Below are positions 1 through 8,461 of a DNA stretch of 64,000 nt, in pieces. The stretch spans positions 20,175 to 84,174 of the forward strand of contig QGVD01000006.1 of NCBI GenBank assembly GCA_003242685.1. The letters run 5' to 3'. Source of the stretch: Pseudomonadota bacterium. GTDB taxonomy: Bacteria > Pseudomonadota > Gammaproteobacteria > Steroidobacterales > Steroidobacteraceae. Numbering within the stretch: position 1 is the stretch's first letter; every line of letters starts with the position of its first letter. The position numbers and the translations under genes were made by a program. The notes under the pieces are model-generated. The model had not been told where the DNA came from, did no database searches, and saw only the letters and a program-made list of their open reading frames with translations.

Positions 1-80
1 CTCTGCGCGGGCTGCTGAGCACCCGCCGGAGCGGCTGCGAGCGCGATCGCGGCCAGCATTCCGAAAACGAAGCTGCGCAT
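1..80 (-). CDS. flgI: FlgI flagellar P-ring protein, N-terminal fragment
   Basis: Only the first 26 codons are inside the window; the gene continues past the left edge. The visible peptide is a classical Sec signal (MRSF, hydrophobic Ala/Leu core, cleavage near AGA-QQ). An AGGGAG Shine-Dalgarno sits about 8 bases before the ATG. Identity rests on position: it directly follows flgH in a flgBCDEFGH series, where flgI is the standard next gene, and the P-ring protein is Sec-exported to the periplasm. The visible residues alone would not identify the family. Confidence 0.7.
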   Translation of the reverse strand, partial: MRSFVFGMLAAIALAAAPAGAQQPAQ

Positions 81-99
81 GCTCAGGCTCCCTCCCCTC

Positions 100-777
100 C
101 TAGAGAGGCATCCACGGCGAGTTGAAGAATCGCGCCAGCCACCCCGCCCGGTTCGCATCGTGCAGCGACCCGCGACCCGAGTACACGATGCGCGCGTTGG
201 CGACGCGCTGCGAAGAGACGCGGTTGTCCGTGTCGATGTCCTCCGGACGCACATAACCGACCAGTCGGATGATCTCCTCGCCCTGGTTGAGATAAAGGCT
301 CTTCTCACCGCTCACGCGCAGTAACCCGTTCGGCAGCACCTCCTGCACGATCACCGTGATGGCGCCCTGCAGGGCGTTCTGCTGCGTGCTCGTCGCGTTG
401 CCGGAGAACTGGCGCTGCGCGCCTGCGCTGAAATCCGAGTCGACGGTCCGCCCGCCGACGACGGCCGGTGCGAGCTCGATGCTGCTCTGCTTGCCGAACT
501 TCGTATCCGCGCGCTTCGTGGCCTGCGTGGTCTCCTGGAGGATCACGGTGAGCACGTCGCCGGCGCGGAAAGCCCGGCTGTCCGAGACCAGAGTCCAGGG
601 CCGCTCGGGCGCAAAAAGGCCGCCCGAGCTGCCGCCGTGCGCGGTGACGATCGGTGGCAGGGGCGGTGCCTCCGATGCCGGCTGCTGCTTCGGCAGCACG
701 CTGCATCCGGCGAGATGCAGCAGCGCGAAGACGGCTGCCACTGCGGGCGCGGTGCGAAGGGCGGTCCAGCTCACCAT
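100..777 (-). CDS. flgH: FlgH flagellar L-ring lipoprotein
   Basis: FlgH forms the L-ring, the outer-membrane bushing of the rod. The 225-residue product is of normal family length. It opens with a lipoprotein signal whose lipobox ends LAGC (lipidated Cys at about residue 25). It contains the typical L-ring segments RAFRAGDVLTVILQETTQA, ANARIVYSGRG and a C-terminal WLARFFNSP. A GTG one codon upstream (780) is an alternative start. It follows flgG by 11 bases and precedes flgI by 19, so it is part of the flgB-I operon. Confidence 0.95.
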   Translation of the reverse strand: MVSWTALRTAPAVAAVFALLHLAGCSVLPKQQPASEAPPLPPIVTAHGGSSGGLFAPERPWTLVSDSRAFRAGDVLTVILQETTQATKRADTKFGKQSSIELAPAVVGGRTVDSDFSAGAQRQFSGNATSTQQNALQGAITVIVQEVLPNGLLRVSGEKSLYLNQGEEIIRLVGYVRPEDIDTDNRVSSQRVANARIVYSGRGSLHDANRAGWLARFFNSPWMPL

Positions 778-788
778 CACCGATCCGA

Positions 789-1577
789 TCAGCGGATGGC
801 CTGCGCCAGGTACTGCAGCATGCTGTCCGCAGCGGAGAGCACCTTGGTGTTCATCTCGTAGGTGCGCTGGGCGGCGATCATGTCCACCATCTCCTCGACG
901 ACCTGCACGTTCGAGCCCTCGAGCGCGCCCTGCTTGAGCTTGCCGAGGCCATCCTCGCCGGGCGTTCCTTCCGTCGGCGGCCCGCTCGCCTGCGTTTCCT
1001 GATACAGGTTGTCTCCGAGCGCGAGGAGACCTGCCGGATTGACGAAATTCGCGAGTGTGATCTGACCGATCTGCGCCGGTGTCGAATCGTTCGCCAGCGT
1101 CACCGAGACCACCCCGTTCTCGCCGATCGTGATGCTCGTGGCGTTGGCCGGGATCGTGATGTCAGGCACCAGCGGTAACCCCTGCGCGTTGACCAGGCGT
1201 CCCTCGGCGTTCACCTGGAGCTGTCCGGCGCGTGTGTAGGCGATCTCGCCGCTCGGCAGCTCGACCTGCAGGAATCCCTGCCCGACGATCGCCACGTCGA
1301 GCGACTGGCCGGTGGTCTGCAGGCTTCCGGTGGTGAATACCTTCTGCGTGCCGACCACGCGCGTGCCGTTGCCGAGCTGGACACCGGACGGCACGAGCGT
1401 CTGATCGCCGCTCTGCGCGCCGGGCTGCCGCTCGACCTGGTAGAACAGGTCCTCGAACACGACCCGGTCACGCTTGAAGCCGACGGTATTGACGTTGGCC
1501 AGATTGTTCGCGATGGCCTGCAGCTTCGCATCCTGCGCCTGCACGCCGGTCTTGCTGATCCACAGTGCGGGATTCAT
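789..1577 (-). CDS. flgG: FlgG distal rod protein
   Basis: FlgG builds the distal rod of the flagellar axle. The 262-residue protein has the N-terminal rod/hook signature (AIANNLANVNTVGFKRD, about residues 22-38). Its C-terminal partner coiled coil contains EGSNVQVVEEMVDMIAAQRT and ends in LSAADSMLQ. The length equals the usual 260-262 residues. An AGGAG motif lies about 11 bases before the ATG. It sits between flgF and flgH in the conserved order. Confidence 0.97.
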   Translation of the reverse strand: MNPALWISKTGVQAQDAKLQAIANNLANVNTVGFKRDRVVFEDLFYQVERQPGAQSGDQTLVPSGVQLGNGTRVVGTQKVFTTGSLQTTGQSLDVAIVGQGFLQVELPSGEIAYTRAGQLQVNAEGRLVNAQGLPLVPDITIPANATSITIGENGVVSVTLANDSTPAQIGQITLANFVNPAGLLALGDNLYQETQASGPPTEGTPGEDGLGKLKQGALEGSNVQVVEEMVDMIAAQRTYEMNTKVLSAADSMLQYLAQAIR

Positions 1578-1621
1578 TTCGACGTTGACTCCTGAAAATC
1601 GTTATGGCCGGCGGCGCGTGC

Positions 1622-2350
1622 CTACTCCCGGAGCAGCCGGTTGCCGGCTTCCGCCATGGAATCCGCGGCGCTGTAGAGCTTCATCTGCACCTCGAACTCC
1701 CGGGTCAGGTTCATGGTGGCGATCATCTCTTCGATGGCCGATACGTTGCTGCCTTCGAGGTGACCGCTGCGCACCTGCACGGTGTCGTCGGGCGGCAGCG
1801 CTTCGCCTGAACGCGCGACGATCAGGCCGTCCTCGTTTTTGGTCACTTCATCGGCAGCAGGGCGGACCAACTTGAGCCGGTCGACGGGCTGGAGCTCGGT
1901 CTCCCCCGGAGGCTGGATGGAGATCACACCGTCCGTGCCGATCTCCAGCCGGGTGAACGCCGGGAGCACGATCGGTCCGCCGTCGCCGAGCACCGGACGT
2001 CCGTTCAGCGTCAGTGTGCCGTCGGCGTCCACGCTGAACGCGCCGGAGCGCGTATAGGCTTCGCCGTCACGCCACTGCACGGTGAAGTACCCGGGCCCCA
2101 CGATCGCGACGTCGAGCTCCCTGCCCGTCTCGCGCAGGGGACCCTGCCGCGAGCTCACGACTCCCGCTTCCAGCCGGCTCATGTGCCGCGCGTCGTAGCC
2201 ATAGCCGCGGGTCACGGGCGTGCTGACGGCGAGCTCGAGATCGGCCCTGAACCCCGGCGTGTCGGCGTTGGCCAGGTTGTTGGCGTGCACCTGCTGAGCG
2301 CGCAGTGCGCGCTCGGCGCCGCTCATGACGGTGTAGATCAGCGCATCCAT
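1622..2350 (-). CDS. flgF: FlgF proximal rod protein
   Basis: FlgF is a proximal rod subunit. The 242-residue product carries the rod-family N-terminal motif (VHANNLANADTPGFRADL). The C-terminal motif EGSNVSAIEEMIATMNLTRE is followed by a helix ending in NRLLRE. The central part has the flgF/flgG-type segment REL-DVAIVGPGYFTVQ. It starts 7 bases after flgE and is followed by a 44-base gap before flgG, in the canonical order. Confidence 0.95.
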   Translation of the reverse strand: MDALIYTVMSGAERALRAQQVHANNLANADTPGFRADLELAVSTPVTRGYGYDARHMSRLEAGVVSSRQGPLRETGRELDVAIVGPGYFTVQWRDGEAYTRSGAFSVDADGTLTLNGRPVLGDGGPIVLPAFTRLEIGTDGVISIQPPGETELQPVDRLKLVRPAADEVTKNEDGLIVARSGEALPPDDTVQVRSGHLEGSNVSAIEEMIATMNLTREFEVQMKLYSAADSMAEAGNRLLRE

Positions 2351-2357
2351 GATCGCC

Positions 2358-3770
2358 TCACACCGCCTGCATCAGCGTCTGCATCATTTCGTTCTGCGTG
2401 GCGATGACCTTGCTGTTGGCCTGATAGTTGCGCTGGGCGGACATCAGACCCACGAGCTGGGTGGTCAGATCGACGTTCGACTGTTCGAGCGACTGGGCCA
2501 CGAGAGTTCCGGCCACACTCTCGCCCGGCGCCGAGTACAGGGGCGTGCCGGAAGCGTTCGAGCTCTTCCACGCGGTATCGCTGATCGGCACGAGAGCGTC
2601 CTCGTTCGGGAACGTCGCGAGCGCAATCGTTCCGACCCGCTGCTTCAGCCCGTTGCTGTAGACGGCCATTACTCCGCCGTCCTCCTCGATCTGCACGCCG
2701 TTCAGCGCACCCGAGGCGTAACCGTCCGCGGAGTTGACATAGGTAGCGCTGCTGCCCGCGAACTGGGTCGTACCGGTGTAATTGACCCCGATGGCGAGAG
2801 GATTGGCGCCCGCCGGCGTTCCGAGATCGAGATTGACGAGCGGCACGGAGGCTTCCCAGTCGGCCGGCGACGGATAGGGTCTCGGCGCAACGGGCACACC
2901 ATTTACCGTGCGGATCTGGCCGTCGGGAGAGAACGTGATGACGGCAGAATTCGAGGGCGCGACCGCAGTTCCCGCGTACGTGACCTCCCAGAGCTCCGGC
3001 GTCGAGGTGGCCGGGTCCGCCGGGATGTAAGTGATCGTGATGCCCGGGACCGACGCCAGATAGCTCGGATCGCTTGCCGTGCGCACGGTCCACGGAGAGC
3101 CGTCGACCGAGACGCCGGTGTTCGGCAGGAGATCACCGTCGAACGCGTAGTAGACCGTCACTTCGTTCGCGCCGGACTTCACGAAGTACTGCGTGACGCT
3201 GTGCCTGGCGCCGAGCGAGTCGTAGACGACAGAGACGGCGGAGCTGTTGTACGTCAGCGGGTCGTCCTTGTTGAACGCCACGGTGCGCACGGCCCAGTCG
3301 GCGGAGAAGTTGCCGAGATACTGCAGCCGCTCGCTCGCCTGCGCGGGGATCTGGCCCATCGGCACGACGAGGTCGCCCATGGGACCCAGGCCGGCATCGT
3401 CCTCAGTTGCCGCGAAGCCCTGGATCCTGCGCCCGAACGTGTCGACGACGTAGCCGTCCCTGTCGACCGAGAAGATTCCGACGCGGGTGTAGACCTCCGC
3501 CCCCGAGGAGTCGCGAGCGACGAAGAACCCCCGCCCCTGAATTGCGGCGTCGAGGCTGCGGCCGGTGCTGATCACGTTGCCGCCGAGCTCGATGCTCTGC
3601 GTCAGGGAGGCGACCTCCGTTCCTGTCGGCTGGGTTCCCGCGTACACGGCCGCGAAGTTGGCGCGGCTCGACTTGAAACCGATCGTCGCGGAGTTCGCGA
3701 TGTTGTTGCTGATGGTGTTCAGCTCGGTATTGATCGCGTTGATTGCGGAGAGCGCGATGTTGAAGCTCAT
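2358..3770 (-). CDS. flgE: FlgE flagellar hook protein
   Basis: FlgE polymerises into the hook. The 470-residue protein starts MSFNIALSAINAINTELNTI and carries the hook/rod motif ISNNIANSATIGFKSSRANF. A long central hook domain (FlgE D2-like) follows. The conserved C-terminal motif is SLEQSNVDLTTQLVGLMSAQ, then RNYQANSKVIATQNEMMQTL. AGGAAACC precedes the ATG. It is somewhat longer than the ~400-residue enterobacterial hook protein, within the family range. Confidence 0.97.
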   Translation of the reverse strand: MSFNIALSAINAINTELNTISNNIANSATIGFKSSRANFAAVYAGTQPTGTEVASLTQSIELGGNVISTGRSLDAAIQGRGFFVARDSSGAEVYTRVGIFSVDRDGYVVDTFGRRIQGFAATEDDAGLGPMGDLVVPMGQIPAQASERLQYLGNFSADWAVRTVAFNKDDPLTYNSSAVSVVYDSLGARHSVTQYFVKSGANEVTVYYAFDGDLLPNTGVSVDGSPWTVRTASDPSYLASVPGITITYIPADPATSTPELWEVTYAGTAVAPSNSAVITFSPDGQIRTVNGVPVAPRPYPSPADWEASVPLVNLDLGTPAGANPLAIGVNYTGTTQFAGSSATYVNSADGYASGALNGVQIEEDGGVMAVYSNGLKQRVGTIALATFPNEDALVPISDTAWKSSNASGTPLYSAPGESVAGTLVAQSLEQSNVDLTTQLVGLMSAQRNYQANSKVIATQNEMMQTLMQAV

Positions 3771-3818
3771 CGTGGTTTCCTCGAAATTACGGATCCGATA
3801 TCGCCGGCGTGCCGATCG

Positions 3819-4484
3819 TCAGCCAGCGGAAGCATTCGCGGGCGCGTCGAAGCCCGTGATCGCCGTGGACGGAATGCGGCCGAGATGGCTCACGTCGACC
3901 ACGACTCCTTCGGCCGACAGGCGCACGCTGCGCAGCGTGCCGAGCACCTCGACGCCCGGCTCCTCGCCGTTGTCCGTCACGACACGCACTGAATAGACGC
4001 CCGCGGGCAGACCGAGCGCCTGCCGGTCGATCGTGAAAGCCACGTCTCCCGCGGAACGCGCGCCGAGCGCCAGCCGGCGCTGCACGCCTGTCTCGCTTTC
4101 GAGCACGAGCGACACGTCGGCGCTCGCGTTCGCGAGCGTGAAGCGCCCCTGCACGGGCTCGTCCTCGAGGATGACCCGCTCCGTGCGGACCGCGACCTGC
4201 GATCCGACCCGGCCGCCGAGCGCCAGCACCTGCAGCCCTTCGAGCATCGCGGCGTTCGCGCTGTTCTGGCGGATGAGCGCCTCGAGCGACTCGACCTGGC
4301 TGAGCTGCGTGAGCTGACTGATGAACTCTCCGGGATCGGCGGGCTGCAGCGGATCCTGGTTGCGGATCTGCGCCACGAGCAGCGTCGTGAAGAGCTGCGA
4401 GATCTCGCCGTTGGAACCGATTGCGTTTTTCGCCGTGCCGGCCGTTGCGGCAGCCGTGGCCTGCGTAGCCGTGGTGATCATCAT
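3819..4484 (-). CDS. flgD: FlgD hook-capping (hook assembly) protein
   Basis: FlgD is the scaffold cap for hook polymerisation and is absent from the finished flagellum. The 221-residue product has the family core LFTTLLVAQIRNQDPLQP followed by EFISQLTQLSQVESLE (about residues 32-68). A Tudor/FnIII-like beta domain with GVYSVRV and a C-terminal V-D-V-S-H-L stretch follows. I start it at the ATG 2 bases after the flgC stop, because GGAGAAGG at the end of flgC is a good ribosome site; a TTG at 4490 is less likely. Confidence 0.95.
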   Translation of the reverse strand: MMITTATQATAAATAGTAKNAIGSNGEISQLFTTLLVAQIRNQDPLQPADPGEFISQLTQLSQVESLEALIRQNSANAAMLEGLQVLALGGRVGSQVAVRTERVILEDEPVQGRFTLANASADVSLVLESETGVQRRLALGARSAGDVAFTIDRQALGLPAGVYSVRVVTDNGEEPGVEVLGTLRSVRLSAEGVVVDVSHLGRIPSTAITGFDAPANASAG

Positions 4485-4486
4485 TC

Positions 4487-4912
4487 TCAACCTTCTCCCA
4501 GCTTGAGCAGCGCCTGCTGCATCGTCTTCACCCGCTGGAGCACCTCGACGTTCGTCTCGAAAGCGCGCGCCGCCGACATCATGTCGGTCATCTCGGCCAC
4601 GGGATTGACGTTCGGGTAGAAGACGATGCCGTTCTCGTCGGCGAGCGGATTGTCCGGCTCGTACACCTGACGCACCGGTTCCGTGCTCTGCACGACGTCG
4701 AGCACCTGTACGCGTGCTCCGGGCAGCGTGCCGTCCGCAAACGCTGCACGCTCGTACACGGCGGCGAACACCGGCTTGCGCGCGCGATAGACCTCCGCCT
4801 CGCTCGACGCCGCAGTGCTGGCGTTCGCCAGATTGCTGGCGATGGTGTTGAGACGCACGCTCTGCGCGTTCATCGCCGATCCGGCGATCTGAGAGATGCT
4901 CTTGAACGACAT
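4487..4912 (-). CDS. flgC: FlgC proximal rod protein
   Basis: FlgC is a proximal rod subunit. The protein starts MSFKSISQIAGSAMNAQSVR and has the signature TIASNLANASTAASSEAEVY near residues 25-45. It ends with VAEMTDMMSAARAFETNVEV and a short Lys/Leu tail. An in-frame ORF extends 12 codons upstream, but the ATG at 4912 gives the expected ~141-residue length and lies 7 bases after the flgB stop. Confidence 0.96.
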   Translation of the reverse strand: MSFKSISQIAGSAMNAQSVRLNTIASNLANASTAASSEAEVYRARKPVFAAVYERAAFADGTLPGARVQVLDVVQSTEPVRQVYEPDNPLADENGIVFYPNVNPVAEMTDMMSAARAFETNVEVLQRVKTMQQALLKLGEG

Positions 4913-4919
4913 GCTCACC

Positions 4920-5288
4920 TCAGCCTTCGATGACCTTGGCCAGTCCACGCAGCTTCATGCCGATGAACGTGAGGCTGGTCTGGAAATCCAGGGCGTTCTG
5001 CGAGAACTCCGCCTGCTCGACGCCGAGCTCGACGGTATTGCCGTCCTGCGACGGATGGTGCGGCACGCGATAGAGGAGCTCCGGCGCACCGTCGTCGAGG
5101 GCGAGCGCGGCGTCACCGGCACCGTCGGCCAGTGCGCGCTCGAGACTGGCGGCGAAGTCGATGTCCCGCGCCTGATATCCCGGCGTGTTCACGTTGGCGA
5201 GATTCGACGCCAGAATCTTCATCCGTTCCGCGCGCAGCCGGAGCGCATCGCCGTGCATTCCGAGTACCTTGTCGAAGTTGATGGCCAT
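4920..5288 (-). CDS. flgB: FlgB proximal rod protein, first gene of the flg operon
   Basis: FlgB forms the base of the rod. The 122-residue protein carries RAERMKILASNLANVNTPGY near residues 20-40. It ends with NALDFQTSLTFIGMKLRGLA, the usual C-terminal helix. Its ATG (complement of 5286-5288) overlaps the ATG of flgA on the other strand, so its promoter must lie inside flgA. GGAG about 13 bases upstream is the only ribosome-site candidate. Confidence 0.96.
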   Translation of the reverse strand: MAINFDKVLGMHGDALRLRAERMKILASNLANVNTPGYQARDIDFAASLERALADGAGDAALALDDGAPELLYRVPHHPSQDGNTVELGVEQAEFSQNALDFQTSLTFIGMKLRGLAKVIEG

Positions 5289-6096
5289 GGTTCAGTCGCT
5301 CCGTAGAAAACCTTCGTTCCGTTTCGCCCCGGTGCTGGCGGCCCTCGCGTCCGGCGCCGCGGTTGCCGCCGAGCCGTTCCGCGCAGAGCTCGAAGCCCGC
5401 GTCGAGGCAGCGGCACGCGCCCACCTGCAGGCCGAGGTCGAGCGCGCCGGCCTGCGCGAGCCGTCCGTGGAGGTCGAGGTGCTGCCGCGCGACCGCAACG
5501 GCGCGCCGCGCGGCTGCCCGCAGGAAGTCGAGATCACGGCGCTCGATACGCGCTTCGCCACCCGCATGCGCTTCGCGGCCGTCTGCCCCGGCGAACAGGG
5601 CTGGCGCAGCGAGTACGTGGTGCGCGGGTCCGTCACGGCGCTGGTCGTCGTCGCGACCACGGGCGTACGCGCCGGCGAGCCGCTCGTGGAAGAACAGCTC
5701 GCGCTCGAGCGGCGCGACGTGAGCGGAGTGGCAGGTGCAGTCTCGGACATGCGCCGCGTGGTGGGTCTGGCGAGCCGCCGCGCGCTGCGCGGCGGCCAGG
5801 TGGTCAGCGAACGCTGGCTGATCCAGCCCGTGCTGGTGGAGCGCGGCGATTCGGTAACGATCGTCGCCCGCAACGCAGGCATCGAGGTCAGGGTTCCGGG
5901 AGAAGCACTCGAGAGCGGCCGCAGAGGCGAGATCGTGCGCGTGCGCAACACGGCGACCGAGCAGGTCATCCGCGCCCGCGTGGTGGAGAAAGGCACAGTC
6001 GAACCGGCCGAGCTGCCCAAGACTCACTCCTCGCCCGCCTCGGGCAGTCCGATGGCGCGGACCTGCCGTGCGAGACGCTCGAGCTTTTCCGCGTAA
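5287..6096 (+). CDS. flgA: FlgA P-ring assembly chaperone
   Basis: FlgA is the periplasmic chaperone for FlgI. The 269-residue product opens with a Sec signal (MVQSLRRKPSFRFAPVLAAL, cleavage near AVAA-EP). A SAF-type domain near the C-terminus includes SRRALRGGQVVSERWL, then GDSVTIVARNAGIEVRVPGE and VRVRNTATEQVIRARVVEKG. The last ~24 residues are translated antisense to the next gene and lack family character, so the functional end is probably near residue 245. The start overlaps the flgB start; an ATG two codons upstream (5281) is also possible. Confidence 0.9.
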   Translation: MVQSLRRKPSFRFAPVLAALASGAAVAAEPFRAELEARVEAAARAHLQAEVERAGLREPSVEVEVLPRDRNGAPRGCPQEVEITALDTRFATRMRFAAVCPGEQGWRSEYVVRGSVTALVVVATTGVRAGEPLVEEQLALERRDVSGVAGAVSDMRRVVGLASRRALRGGQVVSERWLIQPVLVERGDSVTIVARNAGIEVRVPGEALESGRRGEIVRVRNTATEQVIRARVVEKGTVEPAELPKTHSSPASGSPMARTCRARRSSFSA

Positions 6097-6797
6097 TCCG
6101 GATCGGTCGCGTAGCCGCCGCGCGCCAGCGCACGCGCGAACGCGACGGCGTCCTCACCGACGCCTGGAAGCTCCCGATAGCGATTGCTCTCGCCGAGCAG
6201 TCGCGCGTAGTCGGCAAAGGCCGCCATGGCGTCGGGGTAGCTGCGGAAGATCTGCGGCCTGCGCACGGGGAGACCCTCCTCGTACTCCGTGGTCATCGCC
6301 CGCACGACTTCACCGCGCCAGCCGCTTCCGGCCTTGATGCCGAAGAAATTGAACGAATCGCGATCGCCGAACCCCATCGGTCTGTGCGCACCCCACCCCG
6401 ATTCGAGCGCGGCGTGCGCGATCACCAGCTCGGGCGACACGCCGAGCCGCGCAGCGGCCTCACGGGCAAAGGGCGCGATCGAGGCAACGAAAGCGCGCTG
6501 CGCTTCGGGAGTCGTCCGGGAGACGCGTCCCGCCTCCGGTGGTGAGGCCGCGCCGATAGTGTTCCTCGCACCCTCGTTCCACAGCATGCGGGCACGTCGC
6601 ACCGCGCCTTCCGCGCTCAGCGCCATCCCGGACGAGCGATCCGAGCCCGTCGCGATGAACTGCTCGATCTCGCGGCGCAGCTCCCGGAACAGATTCGTGA
6701 ATCCACCCGCGGATGCGCCGGACGTGGCAGCGGGCAGCCGTGCGCCGCGCTCGACGGCGGGGAAGGACGCCGGTGCGAAACTCTCAGCGCGGAGCAT
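6024..6797 (-). CDS. Flagellar glucosaminidase (FlgJ C-terminal-domain type)
   Basis: This is probably a peptidoglycan hydrolase that opens the wall for the rod. Residues ~95-250 form a glucosaminidase domain: FAREAAARLGVSPELVIAHA, LESGWGAH (likely catalytic Glu), NFFGIKAG, then SYPDAMAAFADYARLL and RALARGGYATDPDYAEKLER. No Sec signal is visible. The ~90-residue N-terminus is not obviously the FlgJ rod-capping domain, so this may be the wall-cutting half of a split FlgJ, with the rod-cap gene left of the window. It overlaps flgN by 14 bases and flgA (opposite strand) by 73. Confidence 0.85.
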   Translation of the reverse strand: MLRAESFAPASFPAVERGARLPAATSGASAGGFTNLFRELRREIEQFIATGSDRSSGMALSAEGAVRRARMLWNEGARNTIGAASPPEAGRVSRTTPEAQRAFVASIAPFAREAAARLGVSPELVIAHAALESGWGAHRPMGFGDRDSFNFFGIKAGSGWRGEVVRAMTTEYEEGLPVRRPQIFRSYPDAMAAFADYARLLGESNRYRELPGVGEDAVAFARALARGGYATDPDYAEKLERLARQVRAIGLPEAGEE

Positions 6798-7212
6798 AGG
6801 TGTGAGGCTCCCCGCCGAGGACGCGTTGCATGATCTCGTACTGCGACATCACGAGCCGGCAGTTGCGCACGTTCAGCTCCTTGCACTCGCGCACGAGACT
6901 CTCGAGCTTTGCGCGGCACGCCTCGAAAGCACCGCGGGCGGCAACCGGAAGACGCGCGGCGACTTCGCGGACACCGGCCTGCGCCTTCTCACGTCCCAGC
7001 AGCCGGCGCACGAGCTCGACACGCTCACGCCGCCGTTCCTCGAGGACTGCCGTGAGCTCGAGGATCCGCTCGCCGATCCCGGCGAGCTCCTCGCTGCGGT
7101 GATGCAGCGCCGCCTCGAACTGCTCCTCGAGCAGATCGCGCAGACGGGTGTAGTCCGCGAGATCCGCCTGCATGCGCGCGAAGAGCCGTTCGAGCGCGTG
7201 ACGGTCCTTCAC
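6784..7212 (-). CDS. flgN: FlgN-like export chaperone
   Basis: FlgN is the cytoplasmic chaperone for the hook-filament junction proteins FlgK and FlgL. The 142-residue product is almost wholly helical coiled coil (LRDLLEEQFEAALHHRSEEL, then a Glu/Arg-rich stretch). The C-terminal helix CKELNVRNCRLVMSQYEIMQ corresponds to the substrate-binding end of the family. It starts with GTG, overlapping the flgM stop as GTGA, so it is translationally coupled. The flgM-flgN pairing supports the call; sequence similarity in this family is always weak. Confidence 0.85.
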   Translation of the reverse strand: MKDRHALERLFARMQADLADYTRLRDLLEEQFEAALHHRSEELAGIGERILELTAVLEERRRERVELVRRLLGREKAQAGVREVAARLPVAARGAFEACRAKLESLVRECKELNVRNCRLVMSQYEIMQRVLGGEPHTYAPR

Positions 7213-7484
7213 CGACGCACCCCGTGGTAGCGCGCGATGAGCGCGGCCAGCTTCGCCGAATCGAACGGCAGCTCGCCGCGTGCGAGGGCATCGCGCAGCT
7301 CGGCGACCCTCGCGTGATCGATCTCCGGCTGCTCGCGCAGCGCCTCGAGCGCAGGCTTGAGCACCGTCGATTGCAGAGTCGCTGCGGCGGCCGGCGCGCT
7401 CGGTCCGCTCGAAGGTTGCACCGACCCCGCAGGGGTAACCGAACGGACTTCCGAAGGTCCGGCCATTCCAGGCACGATCTTCAT
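7209..7484 (-). CDS. flgM: FlgM anti-sigma-28 factor
   Basis: FlgM holds FliA inactive until the hook is finished and it is exported. The 91-residue protein has the expected disordered Ser/Ala/Pro-rich N-terminus. Its C-terminal sigma-binding region is EIDHARVAELRDALARGELP followed by DSAKLAALIARY, the family pattern of LR-x-A-x-x-G then D-x-x-x-(I/L)-A. I start at the ATG at 7484 because GAGGTG lies just upstream; a longer in-frame form begins at 7511. It lies between motB and flgN, in the same locus as its target fliA. Confidence 0.92.
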   Translation of the reverse strand: MKIVPGMAGPSEVRSVTPAGSVQPSSGPSAPAAAATLQSTVLKPALEALREQPEIDHARVAELRDALARGELPFDSAKLAALIARYHGVRR

Positions 7485-7521
7485 ATCCACACCTCGTGAT
7501 CTCGTACGCATGGCTGCCGCC

Positions 7522-8445
7522 TCACAGGCCGCTGCCCTGCAGCGAATCGCGCAGCATCGTGAGCTCCGCGCGGCTCGGCACGCTGCTCCCTGCGCCTTCG
7601 ATCAGCGGCCGCGTCGCTTCAGGCATGCCGAACATCGCGCTGATCTCCTTCGCCTGCGCGCGCGTGAGAACGAGCAGCTCGATGCGCCGGTTCTCGTGCG
7701 CCGTTGTGTCGGCGGAGTTGAGCGGAGCGACATCGGCAAGGCCGACGACCTGCAGCACGCTGCTCTCGGGCATGCCGCCGATCAGCAGATGACGCCGGGC
7801 CGCGAGCGCGCGGGCGCTCGACAGTGCCCAGTTCGACATGGCGTCCGGCCCGCGATCGACGTACTGCACCGAATCGGTATGTCCGACGATCACGAGCTGG
7901 TTCTCGACGCGGCTGAACAGCGGTCCGAGGCTCTCCAGGAGTCTGCGGAAGGGCTCCGTCGGAACGGCACTGCCGCGGCGGAACATGCCGACCTTCTCCG
8001 TGTCGTGGAGCATCACCCGCAGACCGTACGGCGTGACCACCCAGCGCAGGTTCGCCGAGAGTCCCTCCTGCTCGCTCATGCGCGAGAGGATCTCGCCGAG
8101 CTCGGTGAGATCCGCCCGGGACTCGTACAGGCGACGCGACATGCGCAGCTCGCCCCCGCCCGTGAGCGGCTCGCGGGCGATCAGGCTGCCGCGCGGTCCG
8201 CCGATCGACTCGCTCATGCGGCCGCGTCCTTCGTCGATCAGGCTCCCGCCCGCCGTACGGAGCAGATCCTGCAGATGCTGCTGCTGTCGCACGGCCATCA
8301 GCCACATCACCAGGAACAGGCACAGCAGCGCCAGGGAGAAATCGGCGAACGCCACCTTCCACGCGCCGCCGTGCACCTCCTCCTTGCGGCTGCGACGCGG
8401 CCGCTTGATGACCGCCTGGCTCGTGCTGTCGGCTTTGCCAAGCAC
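7522..8445 (-). CDS. motB: MotB/LafU-type stator protein
   Basis: MotB anchors the stator to peptidoglycan and carries the proton-binding Asp. The 307-residue protein has a short basic N-terminus. A single TM segment (about residues 31-51) contains the critical Asp in KVAFADFSLALLCLFLVMWL (Asp35). A C-terminal OmpA domain has IVGHTDSVQYVD, NWALSSARALAARRHL and ENRRIELLVL. It starts with GTG, preceded by GGGAGAA. It follows motA by 16 bases, as lafU follows lafT in lateral systems. No PomB-like sodium signature was looked for beyond the TM. Confidence 0.94.
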   Translation of the reverse strand: MLGKADSTSQAVIKRPRRSRKEEVHGGAWKVAFADFSLALLCLFLVMWLMAVRQQQHLQDLLRTAGGSLIDEGRGRMSESIGGPRGSLIAREPLTGGGELRMSRRLYESRADLTELGEILSRMSEQEGLSANLRWVVTPYGLRVMLHDTEKVGMFRRGSAVPTEPFRRLLESLGPLFSRVENQLVIVGHTDSVQYVDRGPDAMSNWALSSARALAARRHLLIGGMPESSVLQVVGLADVAPLNSADTTAHENRRIELLVLTRAQAKEISAMFGMPEATRPLIEGAGSSVPSRAELTMLRDSLQGSGL

Positions 8446-8461
8446 CTGCTTCTCCCGATGC

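Noticed and set aside
2349..3992. A 547-codon plus-strand frame opposite flgE and flgD
   Set aside because: Shadow of flgE; Arg/Asp/Val-rich with no domain; the hook protein on the minus strand is certain.
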